From Lachnospiraceae bacterium (GTDB lineage Bacteria > Bacillota > Clostridia > Lachnospirales > Lachnospiraceae): DNA of 64,000 nt. The notes under the pieces were generated by a model. It did no database searches and was not told the origin of the DNA. It was given only the letters and a program-made list of their open reading frames with translations. The DNA lies in assembly GCA_024690605.1 (NCBI GenBank), contig JAILOV010000062.1, forward strand, positions 62,001 to 126,000. Direction: 5' to 3'. Of the stretch, positions 15,634-23,576 are shown piece by piece (within the stretch, counting starts at the first letter, position 1; every line of letters begins with the position of its first letter). Position numbers and translations under genes: made by a program.

Positions 15634-17103
15634 TCATCCGGCGGTGCGGATCCCCTTCGGATAACGGTTCTTGAGCATGCCGGCGCCCGCCCGGGCCCAG
15701 CCGAGGGAGAAGCCGCGGCAGCACATGAGAACATAGCCGGCAGCCGTACCGTCCACGTCCCCGGCATGGATCAGCCGGTCGGGCCGCAGGGTCTGACCGT
15801 TCAGAAATGCCGCAGCCTCATCGTCGGTCAGTTCCGCACAACGGAATACCTGCGACGGTGAGAGTGCGTGAGAGAGCGCATGAGCCGGCTCGATCCGGTT
15901 TTCTTTCCTGTTCGGGCGGATGTCCGCAAGATGGAGACCCGGACGCAACACCCGGAGACCGTGCAGATCGGGAAGACAGGGCGGAACGAGATAGAGATGA
16001 TCACCGAAAAGGATCAGCCGCGCGGGATCGAAATCGATGCAGACGGGGTCGCATAATAGCGAGGACAGCCAGACGCGGATCTCCTCCGCCAGTGCCTTTC
16101 CGGGAATGCCGGCCTGACTGCTTCCGGCGCCTTTTCCCGCTCTTCCGGAACGGGCGATCCCTGCGGAAAAACGACCGGCGTCCGGAATCGGTACCGTTCC
16201 CTCCCGCAGGAGCAGCGCCGAGAAATGCCCCTCCCCGTGGATCCTGTGCGGCAGCAGTTTTTCCTGTTTTTCCGGGGTAAAGTCGGGATGATCCGCAAGA
16301 AACGATGCGATCTGCTCCTCATCCTCCGCGGGGGCAAAGGTGCAGGTGGAATAGACGAGCCGGCCGCCCGGAGCAAGCATATCGGCCGCGGCCCGGAGAA
16401 TGGTGCGCTGTCTTTCGGCGCATAGACGGACCGCATCGGGAGACCATTCCCGGATGGCCTCCGGATTCTTGCGGAACATCCCCTCTCCCGAGCAGGGGGC
16501 GTCGACGAGGATCCGGTCAAAAAAGGCGGGAAAAGCGGCTGCCAGCCGCTCCGGGGATTCATTCAGAACGATCGCGTTGCGGATCCCCATGCGTTCGATG
16601 TTCTGTGAGAGGATCTTAGCGCGTGCGGGATGGATCTCGTTGGACACGAGCAGTCCCTGTCCCCGCATCGTCAGAGCCAGTTGCACACTTTTGCCGCCGG
16701 GGGCGGCGCAGAGATCCAGAACACGGAGATGACGGGAGGAGTCATTATCCGCCGAAAGCAGCATACGGGCCGGCAGCATGGCGCTCGCCTCCTGGATATA
16801 GAAGGCCCCTGCGTCGTGGAGCGGGTGCCGGCCGGGACGGTTGTCATCGGTCTCTTCATAGTAAAACCCGTCCGGGTTCCACGGTATCGGGGGATCGGAG
16901 AGTGAAAACGGAAGGCCGGAGCGGTCCGCACCGCGCAGTGTGTTCAGTTGCAGGGAATGGACCGGCGGTTCGTCAAAAGAGGAGAGGAACCGCTCAAAAT
17001 CCGCCGGTGTTTCGCCGGCGGAAGAAAGATCCACGCGCATACGGGACAGATATTCTTCCGGAAGGCCGGGCGTCGGCGCGGATTCTCGCTGCCCGCTTTT
17101 CAC
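15634..17103 (-). CDS. RsmF/NOL1-NOP2-Sun family rRNA (cytosine-C5) methyltransferase
   Basis: A 489-aa SAM-dependent RNA m5C methyltransferase. The AdoMet site LDLCAAPGGKS is at about residue 130, the first catalytic-loop Cys is in DAPCSGEGMFRKNPE, and the second Cys in YSTCTFAPAEDE. An N-terminal RsmF-type segment and a C-terminal PUA-like tail, as in the YebU/RsmF subgroup, complete it. It starts with GTG overlapping the stop of rarA by 4 bases (GTGA, 17103-17100), so it is translationally coupled to it. It acts on ribosomal RNA; the target cytosine cannot be told. Confidence 0.88.
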   Translation of the reverse strand: MKSGQRESAPTPGLPEEYLSRMRVDLSSAGETPADFERFLSSFDEPPVHSLQLNTLRGADRSGLPFSLSDPPIPWNPDGFYYEETDDNRPGRHPLHDAGAFYIQEASAMLPARMLLSADNDSSRHLRVLDLCAAPGGKSVQLALTMRGQGLLVSNEIHPARAKILSQNIERMGIRNAIVLNESPERLAAAFPAFFDRILVDAPCSGEGMFRKNPEAIREWSPDAVRLCAERQRTILRAAADMLAPGGRLVYSTCTFAPAEDEEQIASFLADHPDFTPEKQEKLLPHRIHGEGHFSALLLREGTVPIPDAGRFSAGIARSGRAGKGAGSSQAGIPGKALAEEIRVWLSSLLCDPVCIDFDPARLILFGDHLYLVPPCLPDLHGLRVLRPGLHLADIRPNRKENRIEPAHALSHALSPSQVFRCAELTDDEAAAFLNGQTLRPDRLIHAGDVDGTAAGYVLMCCRGFSLGWARAGAGMLKNRYPKGIRTAG

Positions 17104-18422
17104 GCGCCATGCTCCCGCTTCCAGTTTTTGATATAGTCCAGCCGTTCGGCGAACCTCTTCTCCTCCCCCTCACCGGTGGGACGGTAATAGGAGCGGTCCA
17201 GAAGGGAATCCGGCAGGCACTGCAGCGTGGTGAGACGGTCCTCATAGTCGTGCGCGTACATGTAGCCTTTGCCGTAGTCCAGATCGGACATGAGCTCTGT
17301 CGGTGCGTTGCGGATCTGTAGCGGCACGGGCTCCGCCAGCTGTTCCAGCGCGTCCTCTCTGGCTTCGTTGTAGGCAATCTCCATCGCATTGGATTTGGGC
17401 GCCAGCGACATGTAGACGACAGCCTCGGTCAGGTGGACCGAACATTCCGGCATGCCGATCAGACGGCAGGCTTCAAAAGCGGCGATCGCGATCTGAATGG
17501 CGCGGGGATCCGCAAGGCCGATATCCTCGCTGGCCATGCGCGTCACACGCCGGGCGATGTAGATCGGATCCTCACCGGATTCCAGCATCCTGGCCAGCCA
17601 GTAGACGGCGGCGTCCGGATCGGAATTGCGCACGGACTTGTGGAGTGCCGAGATCAGGTTGTAGTGCTCCTCGCCGTTCTTGTCATACAGCAGGGATTTC
17701 TTGGATGTGCACTGCTCGATGATCTCTGTTGTGACCGTGACCGAGCCGTCCGGCTGCATGTCTCCGTTGGTGACGACCATCTCCAGCGTGGAGAGCGCAC
17801 TCCGGGCATCGCCGTTCGAGAAATGCGCGATCAGTTCGATGTCGTCATCGGAGATATCGATCTTCTGTCCGCCGAAGCCGCGGCTGTCCGTCAGCGCGTG
17901 ATGCAAAAGCTTTGCGATATCTCCGGTCGTGAGCGCCCGGAGCACAAAAACACGGCAGCGGGAGAGCAGAGCGTTGTTCAGCTCAAAGGAGGGGTTTTCC
18001 GTCGTCGCGCCGATCAGTGTGATGCTGCCTTTTTCGACAAAGGGCAGGAATGCGTCCTGCTGTGCTTTGTTAAAGCGATGGATCTCATCAACAAAGACGA
18101 TCGTGCGGACACCGGCGAAGCGGTTGTCCTCCGCCTGTTTCATGACATCACGGATCTCCTTGATACCGCTGGTCACGGCAGAGAAGTCGATGAAATTGGC
18201 TTTGGTCCTGTTCGCGATGATCCGGGCGAGCGTGGTCTTGCCTACACCGGGCGGACCCCAGAAGATCATCGAAGAGATCTGATCGCTGTCGATGAGACGC
18301 TTCAGCACTTTGCCCTCGCCGATCAGATGCTCCTGTCCGATATAATCCTCGAGATCCCGGGGTCTTAAACGTGCCGCGAGCGGTTCCGGAACGGTATTCA
18401 TGAATAAGGACATCTGTTCCAT
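17100..18422 (-). CDS. rarA: Replication-associated recombination protein A (AAA ATPase)
   Basis: RarA/MgsA is a clamp-loader-like AAA+ ATPase that acts at stalled replication forks. The 440-aa protein shows RPRDLEDYIGQEHLIG at the start, Walker A GPPGVGKTTL (about residue 55), Walker B VDEIHRFNKAQQD, sensor 1 GATTENPSFE, and the C-terminal tetramerisation region ending in GEGEEKRFAERL. The ATG at 18422 lies just 7 bases after the -10 box, so the mRNA may be leaderless; a second ATG at 18413 is an alternative. It is followed by the coupled methyltransferase gene. Confidence 0.94.
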   Translation of the reverse strand: MEQMSLFMNTVPEPLAARLRPRDLEDYIGQEHLIGEGKVLKRLIDSDQISSMIFWGPPGVGKTTLARIIANRTKANFIDFSAVTSGIKEIRDVMKQAEDNRFAGVRTIVFVDEIHRFNKAQQDAFLPFVEKGSITLIGATTENPSFELNNALLSRCRVFVLRALTTGDIAKLLHHALTDSRGFGGQKIDISDDDIELIAHFSNGDARSALSTLEMVVTNGDMQPDGSVTVTTEIIEQCTSKKSLLYDKNGEEHYNLISALHKSVRNSDPDAAVYWLARMLESGEDPIYIARRVTRMASEDIGLADPRAIQIAIAAFEACRLIGMPECSVHLTEAVVYMSLAPKSNAMEIAYNEAREDALEQLAEPVPLQIRNAPTELMSDLDYGKGYMYAHDYEDRLTTLQCLPDSLLDRSYYRPTGEGEEKRFAERLDYIKNWKREHGA

Positions 18423-18429
18423 GCATCCT

Positions 18430-18457
18430 ATTATATCCGTTTTTTTTCTGTCTGCAA
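18430..18457 (-). promoter_or_regulatory. rarA promoter placing the start codon at about +1
   Basis: On the minus strand TTGCAG (18457-18452), 16-base spacer, TATAAT (18435-18430), then AGGATGC and the ATG at 18422. The predicted transcription start falls on or next to the ATG. Confidence 0.7.
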
Positions 18458-18465
18458 TTCCCGCA

Positions 18466-18494
18466 TTGCCGCCACATGCAAAATCGTGTAAGAT
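18466..18494 (+). promoter_or_regulatory. Promoter of the three-gene NTPase operon
   Basis: TTGCCG (18466-18471), 17-base spacer, TAAGAT (18489-18494), 37 bases before the ATG at 18532. It is divergent from the rarA promoter with a 9-bp interval between the -35 boxes. Confidence 0.6.
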
Positions 18495-18531
18495 AGAAAC
18501 CGTTCTGAAAAAGCGCCATGGGGAGGTAACG

Positions 18532-21500
18532 ATGATCGGCGTGCGGTATTACGGATTCATCCTGTTTTTCGATCCGAGCGGTGAGAGATCTTCCTGGATC
18601 GGATCATCCATATCCACGACCCCGGACAGGATCAAAGGCGATGTGCGCTTTCAGCCGGAAAACCTGACCTTTCAGCTTACCGGATGGAATCATGTTTACC
18701 TTGTGAGCTATGTGCAGAAGACCCGGCCGAATTCCTCCCAGGTTACGGCGGATGACATCCGGCTGGTCGGCGCGTTTCCGAAAAAGCAGTATAAGGGGAC
18801 ACTTTCCGTTGACGGGCTGGGCGTGGTCACCTTCCGTGATGCACAGACCGGCGCGACGCATGTGCTGAACGGGTCCCCCGCGGGAAGCGTTGATGGCGGG
18901 TCCGCCACCGTCCATGCGGCTCTGTCCGCGGCGGGACAGGCTCCCGATCTGCCGGTCTATTCCGACGGTCAGCGTGTGCCCGTGCGGGAGCTTTCTCTTC
19001 CCGTAACTTTTCCCTTTTCCGTTTCCGATCTGGAAGCCGTGATCCGCAAACAGGACAACGGCGATCTTCTTGCGGAGATGACCCTGCCGGCAGCACGCTT
19101 CTTTTCCGGGGAAGCGGGATCCGGAGAACGCGTGGGCGTCATCAATTTCTACATGCCGAAGGGTGAGTTCGCACTCATCCGCAGTTGTTATCAGAATCAT
19201 CTGTTCGGGACGGACGATCAGTCCGCGGAATCTCATCTGATGGTTCCGTCGGAAGCGGATACGCAGGCTGTCGGAGCGGTCAAAACGGCGGGCAATCTGT
19301 ATTTTGTTTCCTATCGGGATACGGGAGAGCGAAGGCAGCATCCGAGGAATGCGGGAGAGACGCTGCCCGTGGCCGAGGCCGTGCGCTTTCTGTTTGCTGT
19401 CCCTTCCCGTCCGGTCTGCCGGGTTGAGACGGGGGAACGGGAGATCCGCGTCCTGCTTGCGCTTAAGATGGCGGAACGTCAGAAAACGGAAGTGCTGGAG
19501 CACATCCTGTCGGGTCCCACGCCCGGGCAGACGCTGGAGAGCTACCTGAATACCGTCGCATCCTCCTGTCTCAAAAACGGGCAGATGGAGATCGGACTCG
19601 AAACGGTCGAAAAATATCGGGACCGCATCGACGAGGATACCTATTACAGTGTGCGTTACCGTCTGCTTCTCAGGCTCTGCAGGGAAAAGAACGACGGAAA
19701 GATCATCCGCGACACCATCGACTGCATCGACCGGATCCTGACGTTCACAACGAAACCCAAATTCCAGCTGACCCTCCTCATCGATAAAGGCAACAAACTG
19801 GCATCGATCGGCGAGCAGGAGGCGGCGGCCGACACCTTCCGGGAATGGATGCGCAGATACCGCGTGTTTGTCGCTTCGCACCCCGAGGAGACGGAAGGAC
19901 TCAAGGTCAGCTTGCAGCTGGTGCAGAACCGCCTGCAGAGCACGGAGGAGAACGGGGCGGATGCGGACTTCCTCGACGGAGATATGCTCACGCAGGACGC
20001 CGATGAACTGTTCATGGACAGTTTTGTCACCGAGACGCTGGAGGATGAGAAATACAGCTGCGCGGCGATCTTCGGGACGGAATATGCCCGCTATGACGAT
20101 CCGCAGACACTCACGGAGGAGGATGCCGTTTCGATCCGGGAATTTCTGGATGCGCAGCCGCCGGCAGTGGAACAGGTGAAACCGGAAAAACTCTGGGCAC
20201 TGGCCAGGCTCTGTCACAGACTGGAGGAGGCATCGGTCCATGTATCGGAAGAGGACGCTCTGTCCTCGCTGCGGGATGAGTTTATCCGGGAGGCACTCTA
20301 CCGGGAAGCCGAGAAACAGCTGATCGCGGCTGAGAAAGCGCCGGACGGCGGATCGCCTTTCCGGAATACGGCGCTGCTGTTCAGCCAGTCGGCACTGTCC
20401 TATTATGTCGGTGACGACGAGATCGCCGCGGCGGTCGGGACGGTCTGTCTGCAGGCCGGGGAATTTCGCAGTGCACTGGACGGCGGCCTGACACTGGATG
20501 CGGTTCTTGCAAAGGCCGCAGCCGGCAATGCGCTGCCGGCAGCCGTTCGGGCGCTGGTCTTCCTGAGCGGCAGAAACCGGACGGTCAGAGACTATGCGGA
20601 GAAAGCGCTGGCAGGGATCGCCCGGGACGGCCGGGCGGCAGGTTGGAATGAACTGCTCGCGGGCCTGCGCCGTTTTGCGGATGACCGTGACGCTGCGCCG
20701 GCGGACGCGCTGGAAACCGCAGCCGGGCGTTTTGAGACCTTTGTCCGCACGTTTTCCAAAGCACCGGTCAGCGGGAAACTCCCGGGGATCGCGGCGGAAT
20801 ACGCGGACCTTCTGTCACAGATCACGGCCGCCGGCTGGGATGAGGGCGAAGAGATTCCGGCAGACAGTCTGCGGATGCAGTTTCTGGAACTTCTGAAATA
20901 TGACGCTGCCAAAGGCTTTGCCAACAAGTCGGAGATCCTCACCGGCTTTCTGCGGGATCTTCACAACGCGGTCGAGACGATCGGGCAGCAGCCGACGATC
21001 CTGTCGGATGCCTGTTATCGCAGGAAATTCGAAGCACTGGAGGAACAGGTCACGCAGGCATACAGAAAGCTGTGTCAGACGACCAAGCCGATCGTGAAGA
21101 TCGGAGATAAAGGCAGGGTCGCGCAGTCACCGGGAGAAAACGGCGAACTGGTGCTGGAGATCCCGGTCATCAGCGCTGACAATTATGTGCAGAATGCGGC
21201 AAATGTCTGTCTGCATCTGCGCCCGGATGAGAGCGGCAGCTGTTCCTTCGCGGAGACGATCCCGCTGTCCGGGGAGATCCCCAGTGACGGAAGGACGGTG
21301 ATCGTCCGCGTGCCGGTGAATCTGAAGCGCCCGGCGGAGATCATCACGGTCCGGGCCCAGCTGACCTATGACTATATCAGTGATATCGATATCAAGTACG
21401 GGAAAAAACGCAGAATCACCCGGACGGAAAAGGTCAGCGGAACAGCGGTCTTTCCCGATCTGGCGCAGTGGAAGAGCCTGGATATCGCGGTGGAACAGAT

Positions 21501-22935
21501 CACAAGGCATCCGCTGACGCTGGACCGTGTGGATCAGTTTGCCGAGAACGGCAATGTCAGGCTGACCGATCCCGGGATCAGGCAGATCCTGAAAAACCGT
21601 GATGAGACGATCAGGGAAGCCATCGACTGTCTGACCTGCCCCGATCCGTCCGCTCCGGAACGGCGTATCCCCAATCCGATGGGTCGATGGGTGATCGAGC
21701 ACGGACAGTGGCGTTCCGGCAAGACGGTGGTGATGAAGATCATCGAGGACAGGCTGAAGGATCGGGCAAGCTTTCCGCATGTCTATGTGCTTTATCTTGA
21801 TCTGTCAAAGGTCAAGCCGCAGCGGAAGGACGCCGGTGACGGAGCGCTTTCGGAGGCGACCGGCAGTTTTGATGATGCCATCGCCTATCACATCTATTTC
21901 GGGCTGCGCAAACTGATCGGCAGGGAAAACGAGGAGGATTTCCGGCTGTTTGAAGAACTCCGGGAGGAATATGATCTGCCGGAGAAGATGCATGCGGACA
22001 GGAAACTGACCTATGTTCCCTGGGAGATCATGACCCTCTTCCTGAGGGATTTTGTGCAGGATCTGCAGGAGCGGGATCCAGAAGCGGGGATCGCGCTGCT
22101 TGTCGATGAATTCACGGAGGTCTATCCGGCCATCCGTTCGGGACGGGTGGACGCGGATTTCCTGAAGCGCTGGGTCGCGATGCTCGCCGAGGCGCGGGTG
22201 CTGTGCGTGACGGCAGGCGGAGAGCACATGAAGACCATGCTGCAGACCTATGCGCCGAATGCGCAGCAGAAGGCGAACAAATATCTGCTCATCGATTATC
22301 TCTCCAGGGAGGACACGGAACTCTTTGTCCGCTATGTTCTCGGAGAATCCGCGCAGGATGCCGTCCCGGAGCGTAACGCCTATCTGACCCCCGCGTTCGC
22401 GGAGGAGACGATCAACCGGATCTATCGCCTGACCCGCGGAAACGCCTACATGCTCAAGAGACTGTGCAGCTGGCTGATCAACTACATCAGGATGACGGAT
22501 CAGGGGATCCTCAAAGCCACCACCGTGCTGGCCGCAGTTGATGATTTCCTCGAGCGGTCGGGAAGAGAGGGGGATCAGATCGAGACCGATCTGTTCCATT
22601 CGCTCTTCGACCCGTTCCGCGAACTGTCCGAAGAGGCCGCGGACCGGTACGCGGACGACGCACCCCGTATCGAGGATGACGAGGTCCGCGAGGACAATCT
22701 GCTGATCCTGCACACGATCGTGGCACTGGCCAATCCGGAGAGCCATCTCTGCACCTATGAGGAACTCCGGAGTGCCTGCGGCGACCGGATGGGCGGTACG
22801 GATCGCTTTGAAAAGCGCTTCCGGACGCTGAAGGACCGCAGGATCGTGGTGCTTGACGCCAATGATAATGTCTCTGTCTACGTGGATCTCTACTACGAGG
22901 TGATCTCCCGGGTGGGTAGAAAGGAGAGTGTCTGA
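18532..22935 (+). CDS. Large multidomain P-loop NTPase with cold-shock-like and helical-repeat regions
   Basis: A 1467-aa protein with no close characterised relative that I recognise. Residues 1-88 and about 199-300 each follow the order of a cold-shock OB fold (GVINFYMPKGEFALI versus the usual GxVKWFNxxKGFGFI, ending in an LYFVSY strand); this is a reading by eye. Residues 305-445 look like helical (TPR-like) repeats, and 870-985 are beta-rich. The NTPase has Walker A GQWRSGKT (1058-1065, K1064) and Walker B ALLVDE (D1192, E1193), as in STAND-like ATPases. A winged-helix-like C-terminus follows (1378-1467). The ATG at 18532 follows GGGGAGGT. It heads a three-gene operon with two more NTPase-type proteins. 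Confidence 0.75.
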   Translation: MIGVRYYGFILFFDPSGERSSWIGSSISTTPDRIKGDVRFQPENLTFQLTGWNHVYLVSYVQKTRPNSSQVTADDIRLVGAFPKKQYKGTLSVDGLGVVTFRDAQTGATHVLNGSPAGSVDGGSATVHAALSAAGQAPDLPVYSDGQRVPVRELSLPVTFPFSVSDLEAVIRKQDNGDLLAEMTLPAARFFSGEAGSGERVGVINFYMPKGEFALIRSCYQNHLFGTDDQSAESHLMVPSEADTQAVGAVKTAGNLYFVSYRDTGERRQHPRNAGETLPVAEAVRFLFAVPSRPVCRVETGEREIRVLLALKMAERQKTEVLEHILSGPTPGQTLESYLNTVASSCLKNGQMEIGLETVEKYRDRIDEDTYYSVRYRLLLRLCREKNDGKIIRDTIDCIDRILTFTTKPKFQLTLLIDKGNKLASIGEQEAAADTFREWMRRYRVFVASHPEETEGLKVSLQLVQNRLQSTEENGADADFLDGDMLTQDADELFMDSFVTETLEDEKYSCAAIFGTEYARYDDPQTLTEEDAVSIREFLDAQPPAVEQVKPEKLWALARLCHRLEEASVHVSEEDALSSLRDEFIREALYREAEKQLIAAEKAPDGGSPFRNTALLFSQSALSYYVGDDEIAAAVGTVCLQAGEFRSALDGGLTLDAVLAKAAAGNALPAAVRALVFLSGRNRTVRDYAEKALAGIARDGRAAGWNELLAGLRRFADDRDAAPADALETAAGRFETFVRTFSKAPVSGKLPGIAAEYADLLSQITAAGWDEGEEIPADSLRMQFLELLKYDAAKGFANKSEILTGFLRDLHNAVETIGQQPTILSDACYRRKFEALEEQVTQAYRKLCQTTKPIVKIGDKGRVAQSPGENGELVLEIPVISADNYVQNAANVCLHLRPDESGSCSFAETIPLSGEIPSDGRTVIVRVPVNLKRPAEIITVRAQLTYDYISDIDIKYGKKRRITRTEKVSGTAVFPDLAQWKSLDIAVEQITRHPLTLDRVDQFAENGNVRLTDPGIRQILKNRDETIREAIDCLTCPDPSAPERRIPNPMGRWVIEHGQWRSGKTVVMKIIEDRLKDRASFPHVYVLYLDLSKVKPQRKDAGDGALSEATGSFDDAIAYHIYFGLRKLIGRENEEDFRLFEELREEYDLPEKMHADRKLTYVPWEIMTLFLRDFVQDLQERDPEAGIALLVDEFTEVYPAIRSGRVDADFLKRWVAMLAEARVLCVTAGGEHMKTMLQTYAPNAQQKANKYLLIDYLSREDTELFVRYVLGESAQDAVPERNAYLTPAFAEETINRIYRLTRGNAYMLKRLCSWLINYIRMTDQGILKATTVLAAVDDFLERSGREGDQIETDLFHSLFDPFRELSEEAADRYADDAPRIEDDEVREDNLLILHTIVALANPESHLCTYEELRSACGDRMGGTDRFEKRFRTLKDRRIVVLDANDNVSVYVDLYYEVISRVGRKESV

Positions 22936-22937
22936 CC

Positions 22938-23576
22938 ATGCAGGAGGAAAGACGGATCAAGAGAAGCTGGAAGGAATTCAGCGAACGCCTGATCGCGAGG
23001 GTGCAGGACGGCAGGCATTTCGCGGAGGCTGTGTATGAACCGGACAGGGCAGCGCAGACGGAGAGAGCCGCTGCCGCCGCGCAGCAGTTTGCCGCGGCAC
23101 TGCCGGGCTGTATCCCCGTCTGCGTCGATCTGGAAAAAGCGGGGGATTTTGCCGGTCTTCTGCGCATCGTGCTGGATGCGATCTTCACGCAGATCCCGGA
23201 AAAAGCCGGCGGGGAAGCCGGGGAAGAGATCGATGAACTGGCTGCGGAATTCTACAAAGAAGAGGAAGGCGCGGACCGGTCCGCGGAGAGCGAATATCTC
23301 AAGGTTGTCTTCCAGGAACTCCTGGAGGATATCCTCCCCGAAACCGGTGTCCGGGTGATCCTCATCCTGGCGCATTTTGAGGCGGCCGCGGACAGCTGGG
23401 ACCGGTATGACTTTGGCTTCATGCGCGCCAACAATTTCATCGACTGTCCGCCGTCGCTGCTGCTCTACGCCGACCGTGCGCTCTGTGAGGTGAGCGAGCT
23501 TCCGGACGGTTCCTCTCCGTTCTACAATATCTTCGGTGACAGCGGGAGCCTTCTGATGGAGTTTGCCTATGAATGA
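22938..23576 (+). CDS. Degenerate NTPase-like protein without nucleotide-binding motifs
   Basis: A 212-aa protein related to the NTPase core of the next gene. Its segment GVRVILILAHFEAAADSW aligns with GVRTVLILDEFEAVAENW of that protein, but Walker B Asp-Glu is replaced by Ala-His (A145, H146), and no Walker A is present. The part after the missing P-loop (PVCVDLEKAGDFAGLLRIV) also aligns. It is therefore probably an inactive partner subunit rather than a broken gene: the frame is intact, the ribosome site (AAGGAGAG) is good, and it overlaps the next gene by 8 bases. Coding style matches its neighbours. Confidence 0.65.
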   Translation: MQEERRIKRSWKEFSERLIARVQDGRHFAEAVYEPDRAAQTERAAAAAQQFAAALPGCIPVCVDLEKAGDFAGLLRIVLDAIFTQIPEKAGGEAGEEIDELAAEFYKEEEGADRSAESEYLKVVFQELLEDILPETGVRVILILAHFEAAADSWDRYDFGFMRANNFIDCPPSLLLYADRALCEVSELPDGSSPFYNIFGDSGSLLMEFAYE

